Shown here: positions 46,283 through 55,278 of the stretch, one piece after another
Layout of the letters: each line of letters opens with the position of its first letter
Position numbering within the stretch: the first letter of the stretch is position 1
Origin: Sphingomonas aerophila
GTDB taxonomy: Bacteria; Pseudomonadota; Alphaproteobacteria; Sphingomonadales; Sphingomonadaceae
Direction: 5' to 3'
DNA length: 64,000 bases
Assembly: GCF_014199305.1 (NCBI RefSeq)
Contig: NZ_JACIJK010000006.1
Location: forward strand, 124,001-188,000
Position numbers and translations under genes: made by a program
The notes under the pieces: generated by a model
Databases searched by the model: none
Told to the model about the DNA's origin: nothing
The model's input: the letters and a program-made list of their open reading frames with translations, nothing else

Positions 46283-47329
46283 TCAGGCAGCGCGGTTGGT
46301 GAGCGTGGGGCGGGCGTCCTCCCCCTCCACCCATTCGACAAGCATGTTGAGCACGCGGCGCAGCGCCAGGTCCTGCTCCTCGATGCGCGTCTCCAGCTCG
46401 ATCAGCCGCGCCGCCGTCTCGTGATCAATGGCGGGAGCGACCGGCGCGTTGGCCGACGAAACCAGCTCGGCCGCAGCCGTGACGGCCTTGGGCGCGTGCT
46501 TGGCGGAGGGTACGGGCAGATCAGCGCGCATGTCCGCCACCACCGCTTCGACCGCATCTGCGTTGATCAGGTCCGATCCCGACAGCGCGGCGTGCAGCAT
46601 GACCCGGTTCGCGATCGAATTCAGCTGGCGCGGCACACCGCCCGACGCGCGATGGAACGCGGCAAAAGCATCGGCGGTGAAATCGGGCTTTCCCTTCCAG
46701 CCCACGCGGAGAAGGCGGTGCGCCATGTACGCGTCCACCTCTTCCAGGCCCATGGGCTCCAGGTGATGGATCGCGATCACACGCTGGCGCAGCTGCTCAA
46801 GGTGGCTTTCGCCGTGAAGGCGGTCGCGGAACTCGGGCTGGCCGAGCAGCACGACCTGCAGCATAGCCCGCCCGCCGGCCTGAAAGTTGGAGAGCATGCG
46901 CAGCTCCTCCACCGCCGACACAGACAGCGCCTGCGCTTCATCGACGACCAGCAGGGTACGACGCCCAGTGCGCGCCACGCTGTGCAGCCCGCGTTCGATG
47001 GCGAGCAGCAGCTCCGCCTTCGCCAGCCCGCGCGGTTGTACGCCCAGCTGCACCGCCACTATGCGCAGCAAGTCGTCTGCTTCCAGGGCAGTCGACACCA
47101 TCCGGATCGCGTTCAGCGAGGTTGGGTCGATGCTGGCGAGCAAATGCCCCATCAGCGTGGTCTTGCCCGCGCCGATCTCCCCCGTGATGACAACAAAACC
47201 CTCGCCCTGCTGGAGCCCGAACCCCAGATAGGCCATCGCCTTGCGGTGGGTTGCGGTTTCAAACCAGAAGGCCGGGTCCGGCGTCAGCTGGAAGGGACGG
47301 CCGGTAAGCCCGAAATGATCCTCGAACAT
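46283..47329 (-). CDS. XrtA-associated AAA ATPase
   Basis: A 348-residue ATPase of the type found in PEP-CTERM/EPS loci, related to ExeA/GspA. It begins MFEDHFGLTGRPFQLTPDPA; Walker A is ITGEIGAGKTTLMG, Walker B TLLVVDEAQALS, and arginine-finger region FHRASGGVPRQLNSIANRVM. A long Ala-rich linker leads to a C-terminal coiled coil (ARLIELETRIEEQDLALRRV). Role in secretion or assembly is inferred. It starts 11 nt after the outer-membrane protein gene stop. Confidence 0.92.
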   Translation of the reverse strand: MFEDHFGLTGRPFQLTPDPAFWFETATHRKAMAYLGFGLQQGEGFVVITGEIGAGKTTLMGHLLASIDPTSLNAIRMVSTALEADDLLRIVAVQLGVQPRGLAKAELLLAIERGLHSVARTGRRTLLVVDEAQALSVSAVEELRMLSNFQAGGRAMLQVVLLGQPEFRDRLHGESHLEQLRQRVIAIHHLEPMGLEEVDAYMAHRLLRVGWKGKPDFTADAFAAFHRASGGVPRQLNSIANRVMLHAALSGSDLINADAVEAVVADMRADLPVPSAKHAPKAVTAAAELVSSANAPVAPAIDHETAARLIELETRIEEQDLALRRVLNMLVEWVEGEDARPTLTNRAA

Positions 47330-47340
47330 CTCAAACGTCC

Positions 47341-48960
47341 TTAGAAGGTATAACGGGCCGCGAGCTGCGCCTGGGCGGACCAGTCGCTGGGCAGGTCGCC
47401 GACCTTGAAGCTGTACAGGCCGGCGCTCGCGGTGGTGCTGATCCGGCCGAAACTGCGATTGTAGCTGCCGACGGCGCCGTACGACCAGACCCCGTCCGAG
47501 TTGACCTGACCCGGATCGAAATAGTTGGCGAACAGGTTCAGATCGACCGTGGAAACCGGGCTCATCCGTCGCGAGTAGAAGCCCTGGGCGTAATAGCTTT
47601 CGTCCTCCACGCCGAAGACCGACACGCCAGGATTGGCGCGGGAGAACAGCTTGCGATTCACATATCCGGCGCCGAAGCCATAGGTGTTCAGCCCCCGCGT
47701 GGCGGTGACCACGGCATCCAAACCGCGGGTGCGATAGGTGGCCGTCGTGATCGATTGGAGTACGCTGTTCAGGCAGGATCCCGGCGCCGCGCCGGACGTA
47801 CCAAAGATGCAACCGTTGAACTGTTGCGAATACAGGTCGCGCGCGGTCACGAAGCTGGTCGGCAGGGACCCGATATTGTCGCGCAGCTGATTTCCGAACG
47901 TCTCGACGCTGTCGTACAGGTTCACGGCGACCCCGACACTGCGGGACGCGGCCCAGGTTGCCTGCCCGGTATAGATGGTGGAGCCATAGCGGCGCCCCAC
48001 CGCGCCGGAGACGGAGGTGCGTCGGTTGGGCCGCCATACCACGCCCGCATCGAAGTAGACGCCGTCGGTACGGTAATCGACGCGGCGCGGGCTGGCGGGA
48101 TCGGTCACGAAGCGGCCATTGCCGTCGGTCACCGGCACGCCCGTCACCGCGTTAACCAGCGGAGCCCGGCTGGAGGAGGTGACCTTCTCATAGCCCACCC
48201 CGCCCTGCAGGGCGAGGTTCGCGGATACCGGCAACAGCGCATCAACCCGGCCATACGCGTCTTCGAACCGCTGGCTCAGCTGGCCCGCATCCTCACGCAC
48301 ATAACCACCGCTCGCGGTCAGCCCGACCGGTAGCAGCGTGCCGGGCGCAAAGCCGATGCGCGCGGTCGCGACGATGCCAAGCGAATCGTCGTAGTAGTCG
48401 CGACGGGGCCGGCCGACGACCGCCGGGTCGAAGCCAGGCGTTTCGACCTTTGTGTAGCCGATCCGGTAATCCGCCCCGACCGTGAACGCGCCCAGCGTCG
48501 TCGACAGGCTGGGCCCCGCGTAAAGAGAATAAAGCTGCGAAACATTGGTGTTGTTGCCCAGCAACAGCCCCGGCGCGGCACCGCGAATATCAGACCGGGT
48601 CCGCGTTGCCAGGCCGCCCGCCTCCAATGTCAGCGCGTTGGTGACGCGTGCCGCCACGCGGGCCAGGCCGAGGTGCAGGTCGTCGTCGCCGACGCCCTTT
48701 TCCCATGAAAAATTGTGCTGGTAGCGATAGCTCAATTGCGCCGAGGTACGCGCGGTGTCGGCCGACACGTCCACGCCCGCGGCCAGCGTGGTATAGGTCA
48801 CCGCGTCGCCGTTGTTCAGGTCCCAATCGAGCAGCTGCCCGACCTCGACATAGGGCGCGACCTGCACGCTCCCGCGATCGCCCGACCTTTCCTGCGCCGC
48901 GGCCGGCGCTGCCAGCGCCAGCGTCGCCGTCCCCGCGATGAGCGCCTGTTTCAGGCTCAT
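47341..48960 (-). CDS. XrtA/PEP-CTERM-associated outer-membrane beta-barrel protein
   Basis: A 539-residue protein with signal peptide (MSLKQALIAGTATLALAAPA, cleavage after AAAQ) and alternating amphipathic strands throughout, ending AQAQLAARYTF with the aromatic C-terminus used by the BAM complex. It matches the TIGR03016 type of PEP-CTERM-system outer-membrane proteins in length and position. It may be the polysaccharide exit pore or a structural companion of Wza. ATG 48960 overlaps the kinase stop by one base. Confidence 0.88.
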   Translation of the reverse strand: MSLKQALIAGTATLALAAPAAAQERSGDRGSVQVAPYVEVGQLLDWDLNNGDAVTYTTLAAGVDVSADTARTSAQLSYRYQHNFSWEKGVGDDDLHLGLARVAARVTNALTLEAGGLATRTRSDIRGAAPGLLLGNNTNVSQLYSLYAGPSLSTTLGAFTVGADYRIGYTKVETPGFDPAVVGRPRRDYYDDSLGIVATARIGFAPGTLLPVGLTASGGYVREDAGQLSQRFEDAYGRVDALLPVSANLALQGGVGYEKVTSSSRAPLVNAVTGVPVTDGNGRFVTDPASPRRVDYRTDGVYFDAGVVWRPNRRTSVSGAVGRRYGSTIYTGQATWAASRSVGVAVNLYDSVETFGNQLRDNIGSLPTSFVTARDLYSQQFNGCIFGTSGAAPGSCLNSVLQSITTATYRTRGLDAVVTATRGLNTYGFGAGYVNRKLFSRANPGVSVFGVEDESYYAQGFYSRRMSPVSTVDLNLFANYFDPGQVNSDGVWSYGAVGSYNRSFGRISTTASAGLYSFKVGDLPSDWSAQAQLAARYTF

Positions 48961-49934
48961 CACCTGTTCTCCTGATCGTAATAGCTGCCAAAACGCGCGC
49001 CGCTCGGCACGAACGACACGGCATTCAGCACCAGCGCGATATGCTCGCACGCGTCGAGCAGCCCGACGGCCTGGCCGACCTCGCTTTCAGGGGTATGGTC
49101 CGCGCGCACCACCAGCATCACCTGGCCGACCAGCATCGCCAGCACCGAAGCGGGGCTGGCCGCCAGCGCGGGGGGCGAATCGAACACCAGCAGGCGGTTG
49201 GGCTCCGCCTCCAGCAGCCGCGCGATCACGGCACGAGTGCGGGCGGAGGCAAGCAGCTCGGTATCCGTCGCCGTACGGGTACCCGCGCGCAGCACCGACA
49301 GGTGCGGCACGTCAGTGCGCACGACCAGCGTTTCCGGGTCGAGATGCGTGTCAGCCAAAGCGTCGAGCAGCCCCGGCCCTTCGGTCAGGCCCAACTGCCG
49401 CATCACGTCGGGTTTGGCGAAGTCCGCATCCACCAACAGCACTTCCAGGTCACGCTCCGCCGCAAGGCTGAGGGCGAGGTTTATCGCGCAAAACGTCTTT
49501 CCGTCGTTCGGGCGTGCGGAGCAGACCAGCAGCGAACGCGCCTTTTCGGGCGAGCCGCCCTCGGCCACCCGCTCGCGCGTGATCAAGAGCTGGCGCTTCA
49601 CCAACCGGAATTCCTCCGCCAGCGGACCCACGGGCGCGCCGGGGACGATCATGCCGGCCTCAGCCAGCATCAATCGATCGATCGGTGCGACGTCCTGCGG
49701 GTCCCGCGCGGGCGCGATGTCCTCATCATAGCCGCCGAACTGGTCGACCGGCGCGAAGTGCGGCTCCCATTCAGGCGCTGTCTCGAAGTCGGGCTCGATC
49801 GGCGGCAGTGGCTCGGGCTGTGCGGCCAGCGGCTCGGGCGACCGGAACTGACGCCCCCAGTCATAGGTCTGCGCCGCACGTTCCAGCAGGGAACCGCCAT
49901 CCTGCGCAGGGTGGTCGATCTTCTCGTTCCTCAT
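48960..49934 (-). CDS. XrtA-associated tyrosine autokinase (CpsD/BY-kinase)
   Basis: A 324-residue cytoplasmic P-loop kinase without the Wzc-type transmembrane part, which is encoded separately as the Wzz protein upstream. The N-terminal 90 residues are Pro/Asp/Glu-rich. Walker A' is LLVCSARPNDGKTFCAINLA, Walker A-prime partner LLVDADFAKPDV, Walker B LLVFDSPPAL. A tyrosine cluster at the C-terminus is reduced to GSYYDQENR, fewer than in classic BY-kinases. It controls polymer length with Wzz. It overlaps the Wzz stop by 4 nt. Confidence 0.9.
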   Translation of the reverse strand: MRNEKIDHPAQDGGSLLERAAQTYDWGRQFRSPEPLAAQPEPLPPIEPDFETAPEWEPHFAPVDQFGGYDEDIAPARDPQDVAPIDRLMLAEAGMIVPGAPVGPLAEEFRLVKRQLLITRERVAEGGSPEKARSLLVCSARPNDGKTFCAINLALSLAAERDLEVLLVDADFAKPDVMRQLGLTEGPGLLDALADTHLDPETLVVRTDVPHLSVLRAGTRTATDTELLASARTRAVIARLLEAEPNRLLVFDSPPALAASPASVLAMLVGQVMLVVRADHTPESEVGQAVGLLDACEHIALVLNAVSFVPSGARFGSYYDQENR

Positions 49935-51442
49935 GCTGCCATCCCCCGCTGGAGAAGCTCTACGCCCAGCAGCAGCACGTACGCCGCCGGCAAGGCCGCC
50001 GCGCCGCCCAGGAACAGCTTCAGCTTCTTGGCGCGGTCCTCCGACTGGCGCCGGGTCACGACCTCCCCGATCGATCCGATCACCGGCAGGCCTGCCGCCT
50101 TTTCCAGCCGCGCTTGCGTCGGGAAAGTGGTGCGCAGCTTACCCATGGCGAACGCACCGCCGACTCCTGCGCCCGCACCAAGCAGCAGCACCGCTGTCAG
50201 CAACAGGAAACGGTTTGGCGCGGTCGGCGCACGCGGCAGGGTCGGCTTATCGATGACCGAGAAGCGGACGCGATCGGTTTGCGACTGGGCCTGCCCCTTC
50301 AGCGCCGTTTGTTCGCGCTGGGCGAGCAACTGGTCATATTGGTCCTTAAGGACCTGGTAATCGCGCTCGATCTGTCCCTGTTCTGCCGCGACCGCGGGAT
50401 CGCCGGCAAGCTTGGCGTTGAGCTGGTCGAGGTCGGCCTGCAGCTGCGCCTTTTTGATCCGAAGGCCGGCGACCTGGCTCTGCTTGTCCGCCAGCATGGA
50501 CTGGAGCGACAGGTAGAGCGGATTGGGCGTGCCCCCGCCGGCTACACCCGCAGGCTCGCTGCGAGCCGCGCCCGTGGCGGCGCTCAGCTGCGCCTTCAAC
50601 GCGACGACATCGGGGTGGTTTTCGGTGTAGCCCCGCGCCCGCGCATCAGCGAGCTGGCCCTGGATCGCGGCCAGACGCGCGCGAGCAGGACCGCCGGTGA
50701 CACCACCGGCCCCAGGCAGGCTCGCCTGGGTGCCCGCCATCTGCCCCTGCACGGCGGCAAGGCTCGACTGCGCCGCCGCAAGGTCACCATCGACCTGCGC
50801 CATCTGCGCGCGTGACGCGCCGATCCGGTCGCTCACCGAGCCTGCGCCCGGCAGCGAGCCGAGATACCGGTTCTGGAAATCCGCGCGCTTGGCTTCGGCG
50901 TCCTGCAGCTGTTGCTGGCGCTGGGCGAGCTGCTGGTCGAGGAACGCGAGCGACTGGGTATTGCTCCGCCGGTCGCCCGCCAGGTTGCCGTCCACGAACA
51001 CGTCGATCAGCTTCTGGGTCACCTGTTGCGCCAGCCGCGGGCTCGACATGGTAGTGGTCAGCCCGAATACATTGTCCTGCTGCGCATCCACCTTGATCGC
51101 GAGGGCCAACGAGGCGACGCGGTCGGCGACATCGCGGTCGCTCGACACCGTGTTGGCGAGGTCGGTCCCGCGCACCACCTTTTCGAGGTTCACCGCGCTG
51201 ACCATCGTCTGGCGAACGCTGGTGATGTCGCGCGTGGTGTCCGTCGGCACACCGTTCATCTGCTGCGGCAACAGCGTGTTCATCTGGATCAGCACGCGCG
51301 CGGTCGAGGTGTAGCGGCTGGGCATCTGCGACACGACGAGCCAGCCGAGCACACAGGTGGCCCAGGCGATGCCCAGCGCCAGCCAGCGACGTGTCCACAC
51401 CGCGTGCAGCGCTATCCGCGCTTCATCGTAGATGCCGTTCAA
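49931..51442 (-). CDS. Polysaccharide chain-length determinant (Wzz/PCP, XrtA type)
   Basis: A 503-residue polysaccharide co-polymerase. Two transmembrane helices flank a long periplasmic coiled coil: WLALGIAWATCVLGWLVV near residue 20 and FLLLTAVLLLGAGAGVGGAF near 410, plus a further C-terminal hydrophobic stretch (GGAAALPAAYVLLLGVELL). The internal region has many Gln/Ala heptads (FLDQQLAQRQQQLQDAEAKR). It sets EPS length with the downstream kinase. It follows the Wza gene by 10 nt. Confidence 0.92.
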   Translation of the reverse strand: MNGIYDEARIALHAVWTRRWLALGIAWATCVLGWLVVSQMPSRYTSTARVLIQMNTLLPQQMNGVPTDTTRDITSVRQTMVSAVNLEKVVRGTDLANTVSSDRDVADRVASLALAIKVDAQQDNVFGLTTTMSSPRLAQQVTQKLIDVFVDGNLAGDRRSNTQSLAFLDQQLAQRQQQLQDAEAKRADFQNRYLGSLPGAGSVSDRIGASRAQMAQVDGDLAAAQSSLAAVQGQMAGTQASLPGAGGVTGGPARARLAAIQGQLADARARGYTENHPDVVALKAQLSAATGAARSEPAGVAGGGTPNPLYLSLQSMLADKQSQVAGLRIKKAQLQADLDQLNAKLAGDPAVAAEQGQIERDYQVLKDQYDQLLAQREQTALKGQAQSQTDRVRFSVIDKPTLPRAPTAPNRFLLLTAVLLLGAGAGVGGAFAMGKLRTTFPTQARLEKAAGLPVIGSIGEVVTRRQSEDRAKKLKLFLGGAAALPAAYVLLLGVELLQRGMAA

Positions 51443-51452
51443 CGGACGGTCC

Positions 51453-52094
51453 TCAGAACATCGACTCGGGGATGATGATCACGTCGCCCGGCTCCAGCCG
51501 GACATTCGCGGACGAGTCGCCCTTCTTCAGCAAGTTGCTGATCTGGAGCGCGAACTCCTTCTGCTTGCCCGTGTCGCGGTCATAGCGGACCAGCTTCGCC
51601 TTATTGCCCGCTGCGTATTGCGACAGCCCGCCGACCGCGATCATCGCGTCAAGCAGCGTCATGTTGGCGCGGAACGGGATGGAGGCGGGCTTCTCGGTCG
51701 CGCCGACGATGCGGACCTGCTGAGAATAGGTGCCGGAGAAATTCTCCACGATCACAGACACGATCGGCTTGTTGACGTACTCGGACAGCGCCTTCTTCAT
51801 GTCGTCGGCCAGCATGGCGGGCGTCTTGCCGACCGCGGGCATGTCGTTGACCAGCGGCGTGGTGATCCGACCATCGGGGCGCACCTGCACCTTCGCCGAC
51901 AGCTCCGGGTTGCGCCACACAAAGATGTTGAGCTGGTCGAGCGGGCCGATGACGTATTCTTCGCCAGGCTGCTCCTTGGACGCGACATAGGACGCAGAGG
52001 GCAGCTCGGGACGCCCGCCATTCCCACCGGCACAGGCGGTGGTCATGGTGGCGAGAGCGCCTAGGGTCAGGACCGAACGGGAAACGGAACGCAT
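51453..52094 (-). CDS. XrtA-type polysaccharide export lipoprotein (Wza-like)
   Basis: A 213-residue secreted lipoprotein: signal peptide MRSVSRSVLTLGALATMTTA then Cys (lipobox MTTAC). The Poly_export domain is clear (YVIGPLDQLNIFVWRNPELS, VQVRPDGRITTPLVNDMPAV), followed by a SLBB segment (VRIVGATEKPASIPF, NMTLLDAMIAVGGLSQYA) and LEPGDVIIIPESMF. It forms the outer-membrane export channel. ATG 52094 is preferred to TTG 52103, which lies too close to the AGGAG. Confidence 0.92.
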   Translation of the reverse strand: MRSVSRSVLTLGALATMTTACAGGNGGRPELPSASYVASKEQPGEEYVIGPLDQLNIFVWRNPELSAKVQVRPDGRITTPLVNDMPAVGKTPAMLADDMKKALSEYVNKPIVSVIVENFSGTYSQQVRIVGATEKPASIPFRANMTLLDAMIAVGGLSQYAAGNKAKLVRYDRDTGKQKEFALQISNLLKKGDSSANVRLEPGDVIIIPESMF

Positions 52095-52190
52095 GGCCGA
52101 CAAATCTCCTGAGCTCGGGCCCGTACGGGCGCTCGGCTTGGCTGATCGGCTATGCGCGGGAGAGGTGAAGATAGCGTTAGGGCTGAGCGC

Positions 52191-53408
52191 TCAGGCGACG
52201 ACCTCCGCCGCCGGGGGGTGGCCGAGGAACGCGGTCGGCGACGCGGTTGCGCCATATGCGCCCGCCAGGAACACGGCGATCAGATCGCCGACACTGGCCG
52301 CAGGCAGCCCGACATGATCCCCCAGCCGGTCGAGTGGGGTGCAGAGCGGGCCGACCACTGAGGCCTCCTGAACATCCTCCACGTTCACCGCATGGGTCAG
52401 CGCGAGCGGATAGTTTCGCCGCACCACCGTTCCCAAATTCCCGGTGGCAGCGAGCTGATGATGCAGCCCGCCGTCGACAACCAGAAAGGTCTCGCCCCGG
52501 CTCTGCTTCACGTCGACAATTCGGGTCAGGTACACGCCCGCTTCTGCGACGAGCCAGCGGCCGAGCTCGATCGCAAAGCGCGTATTCGCCAGGATCGCGG
52601 GGCGGCTCGCGAGCGCGCCGGAAAGCGACGCCCCCACCGCTTCAACGTCGAGCGGCCTGTCGCCCGCGAAATACGGCACCCCGAACCCGCCGCCGAGGTT
52701 GACGAGCGGCGGCGCGGCGTCCGCCTCCTCAGCCAACCGCGCCACGAGCGCAAGCGTCGCTGCTTGTGTTTCGATCACCGCCTCGGCGCTCAGGGCCTGA
52801 CTTCCGGCATAGACGTGGAAGCCCCGCCAATCTGCTCCAGCCCCCACCAGCATCCGGACCAGCGCCCCTGCCCGTTCGGCATCCACCCCGAACGGCGACG
52901 GGCGTCCGCCCATCCGCATCCCCGACCCGCGCAGTTCCAGGTCCGGGTTGACCCGCACCGCCAGTCTTGGCTGCACCCCGATCTGCTCGGCGATGGCGAG
53001 CGCGCGCTTTGCCTCGTTCTCCGATTCCAGGTTCAGCGTCGCGCCCGCCAGGATCGCCGCCTCCAGCTCCGCATCGCGCTTGCCAGGACCCGCGAAGCTG
53101 ATCGCGGCCGCCGGCTTTGCATTGAGCGCCCGGGCGAGCTCCCCCGACGAAGCGACGTCGAGCCCGTCAACCAGCGGCGCGATTGCGGCGAGCAGGCCGG
53201 TGTGCGGGTTTGCCTTGATCGCATAATGAAGGTCGACGCCCGGAAACGCCGCGCGAAACCGCGCGACACGCGTTGCGACCATGGCCGGATCATAGACGAA
53301 GACCGGGGTGCCATGCTCGGCAGCCCAGCTATCGGCCGAACGTCCCGCGATCATCAACTCGCCGCCTTGGCCCGCGAACTCGCGCGGTAAAGGGCCGGTC
53401 GGCTTCAT
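52191..53408 (-). CDS. XrtA-associated PLP-dependent decarboxylase
   Basis: A 405-residue alanine-racemase-fold decarboxylase of the exosortase-A-associated family, related to diaminopimelate/ornithine decarboxylases. PLP lysine in LHYAIKANPHTGLLAAIAPL; other motifs are GLDVASSGELARAL, VNLGGGFGVPYFAG, ELGRWLVAEAG and CTPLDRLGDHVGLP. It likely makes an amine used in surface polymer or a small lipid-linked product together with the adjacent ligase and acyl carrier protein. It overlaps the ligase stop by 4 nt. 97 nt separate it from the Wza gene. Confidence 0.92.
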   Translation of the reverse strand: MKPTGPLPREFAGQGGELMIAGRSADSWAAEHGTPVFVYDPAMVATRVARFRAAFPGVDLHYAIKANPHTGLLAAIAPLVDGLDVASSGELARALNAKPAAAISFAGPGKRDAELEAAILAGATLNLESENEAKRALAIAEQIGVQPRLAVRVNPDLELRGSGMRMGGRPSPFGVDAERAGALVRMLVGAGADWRGFHVYAGSQALSAEAVIETQAATLALVARLAEEADAAPPLVNLGGGFGVPYFAGDRPLDVEAVGASLSGALASRPAILANTRFAIELGRWLVAEAGVYLTRIVDVKQSRGETFLVVDGGLHHQLAATGNLGTVVRRNYPLALTHAVNVEDVQEASVVGPLCTPLDRLGDHVGLPAASVGDLIAVFLAGAYGATASPTAFLGHPPAAEVVA

Positions 53409-54907
53409 GCTTCCTCTCCCCCGCGCAGCATCGCCGCGATGGCCGCCCGGTCCAGCTTCCCGTTGGCGTTGCGCGGCAGTTCGTCCAGCCAGCGGTAACG
53501 CTGCGGCTGCTGAAAGCTCGGCAGCTCCGCCCTCAACCGCGCGCGCAACGCTCCCTCCCGCGCCGGATCGCCCGCCACCGCCACCGCGATCGCCTGCCCC
53601 AATCGCTCGTCCGGCACGCCCACCGCGACCGCCTCGCGCGCCTCACCGCCGGACAGCACCGCTTCCTCGACCTCGGCCGGGCTGATGCGGTTGCCCGCCG
53701 ACTTGATCATCTCGTCGTCCCGCCCGACAAAGCGTAGCAGCCCGTCCAGGCCGACCATCATGGTGTCGCCCGACCATACCGCCGTGCCCCCCAACCGTGA
53801 CCATGCGGGTGCCGGACGGAAGCGGCGGGCCGTACGCTCCGGGTCCCGCCAATAGCCTTTCGCGACCAGTGGGCCGGCATGGACCAGCTCACCCGGCTCA
53901 CCTGGGTCCGCGCGAGTACCGTCAGGGCGGACCACCATCACCTCAGCAGACGGGATCGCAGCGCCGACCGCATCGGGATTAGCGTCGATCAGCGTCGGAT
54001 CGAGGAAGGTCGAACGGAATGCTTCGGTCAGGCCGTACATGGCGAAGATCCTTGCCGCCGGAAACCGCTCACGCAGGCCTCGCACCATACGCGGCGTGAG
54101 CGCGCCGCCAGAGTTGGTCAGCCTGTTCAGACGCGCCGAAACCTCGCTCGGCCAGTCAGCCTCCAGCAATTGCACCCAGAGCGGCGGCACCCCGGCCAGC
54201 GTGGTTGCCCCCACCCGTTCAACAGCCTTCACCACATCGCGCGCGGTCAGATAGTCGACTGGCGCAACCACTCCGCCCGCATACCAGGTCGAGAAAAGCT
54301 GGTTCTGCCCATAATCGAACGACAGCGGCAGCACCGCCAGCACGCGGTCGTCGCTCCCCAGCCCCAGATAGTGGGCGACCGACACCGCCCCCAGCCACAG
54401 ATTGGCATGGCTCACCATCACTCCCTTGGGAGCGCCCGTCGAGCCAGATGTATAGAGGATCGCGGCAAGGTCATCAGGGTCGGCAGTCGAGGGCGATAGC
54501 GGCTCTCCCCTGCCCGCCTCCGTCATGACCCGGCAATCGTCGGGCACATCGCCCGGCACCAGCGTTGCTGCGCGCGCCGGCTGCGTCAGCAAAAGCGCCG
54601 CTCCGCTGTCGGCAAGGATATGGGCGACCTGTGCACGACGTAGTGCCGGGTTAATCGGCACGTGGACCAGACCCGCCCGCGGCGCGGCAAGCGGCATAAG
54701 GCAGGCGTGGCGTGTCTTGGGAAGCCAACTTGCAACGCGCGCACCCGGAGCAAGGCCAAGGCTGGCCAGCCACCCCGCGAGCGCTGCAACCTCCGCCTCT
54801 GCTTCCGCGAAGGTCAGTTCGCCCTCGCGATCGATCAGGGCCAAATCGTCCGGCCGTCCGCGCAAGGCATGGTCGATGGGCCGGGGCACAGGATCAGGCG
54901 CGATCAT
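53405..54907 (-). CDS. XrtA-associated acyl-CoA/AMP ligase
   Basis: A 500-residue ANL-family adenylating enzyme. AMP-binding P-loop AAILYTSGSTGAPKGVMVSH, AMYGLTEAFRSTFLDP, GDTMMVGLDGLLRFVGR and catalytic-lysine region PRNANGKLDRAAIAAML are present. It should activate an acid for transfer to the acyl carrier protein encoded divergently 87 nt away. ATG 54907 (MIAPDPVPRPIDHAL) fits the family start better than GTG 54943. It is the first gene of the long leftward exosortase operon. Confidence 0.92.
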   Translation of the reverse strand: MIAPDPVPRPIDHALRGRPDDLALIDREGELTFAEAEAEVAALAGWLASLGLAPGARVASWLPKTRHACLMPLAAPRAGLVHVPINPALRRAQVAHILADSGAALLLTQPARAATLVPGDVPDDCRVMTEAGRGEPLSPSTADPDDLAAILYTSGSTGAPKGVMVSHANLWLGAVSVAHYLGLGSDDRVLAVLPLSFDYGQNQLFSTWYAGGVVAPVDYLTARDVVKAVERVGATTLAGVPPLWVQLLEADWPSEVSARLNRLTNSGGALTPRMVRGLRERFPAARIFAMYGLTEAFRSTFLDPTLIDANPDAVGAAIPSAEVMVVRPDGTRADPGEPGELVHAGPLVAKGYWRDPERTARRFRPAPAWSRLGGTAVWSGDTMMVGLDGLLRFVGRDDEMIKSAGNRISPAEVEEAVLSGGEAREAVAVGVPDERLGQAIAVAVAGDPAREGALRARLRAELPSFQQPQRYRWLDELPRNANGKLDRAAIAAMLRGGEEA

Positions 54908-54993
54908 CGCTACCCCATAGCGCGAGGGCGTTGCCGTTTTCACCCCCGGCGATTATCGCGGCGCACCATGACAGGGGCGAGAGGAAGCGGGCG

Positions 54994-55266
54994 GTGATCT
55001 TCGAGGGCACTCACGAGGTAGAGCGGGCAGTTCGCGCAGTGCTCGGCGACGTCCTGGGCCTGTCGCCCGAACGCACCGCCGAGTTCACGGATGTGACGCC
55101 ATTGTTCGGCGCGCTCCCCGAGCTCGATTCCATGGCGGTCGCAGGCGTGCTGACCGAGGTCGAGGACCGCCTGGGTATCGTGATCGAGGATGATGAGGTG
55201 GATGGCGAGACGTTGTCGACCTTTGGCGCCCTCGTCGCCTTTGCCGCTCGCAAGACAGCCGTTTAG
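54994..55266 (+). CDS. XrtA-associated acyl carrier protein
   Basis: A 90-residue carrier protein. Phosphopantetheine attachment serine in LPELDSMAVAGVLTEVED; helices around it (VERAVRAVLGDVLGL, DRLGIVIEDDEVDGETLST) match ACP/PCP folds. GTG 54994 has GAGAGGAAG upstream. It is divergent from the ligase and begins the short rightward group with two hydrolases. The ligase-ACP pair suggests acyl or aminoacyl transfer. Confidence 0.88.
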   Translation: MIFEGTHEVERAVRAVLGDVLGLSPERTAEFTDVTPLFGALPELDSMAVAGVLTEVEDRLGIVIEDDEVDGETLSTFGALVAFAARKTAV

Positions 55267-55278
55267 CACCGCGCCGGC

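Noticed and set aside
45875-47344. 489-codon plus-strand frame opposite the deacetylase and ATPase genes
   Set aside because: Spans two real leftward genes and reads as Arg/His/Gln-rich shadow.
49041-50360. 439-codon plus-strand frame opposite the BY-kinase and Wzz genes
   Set aside because: Covers two well-supported genes on the other strand and has no domain features.
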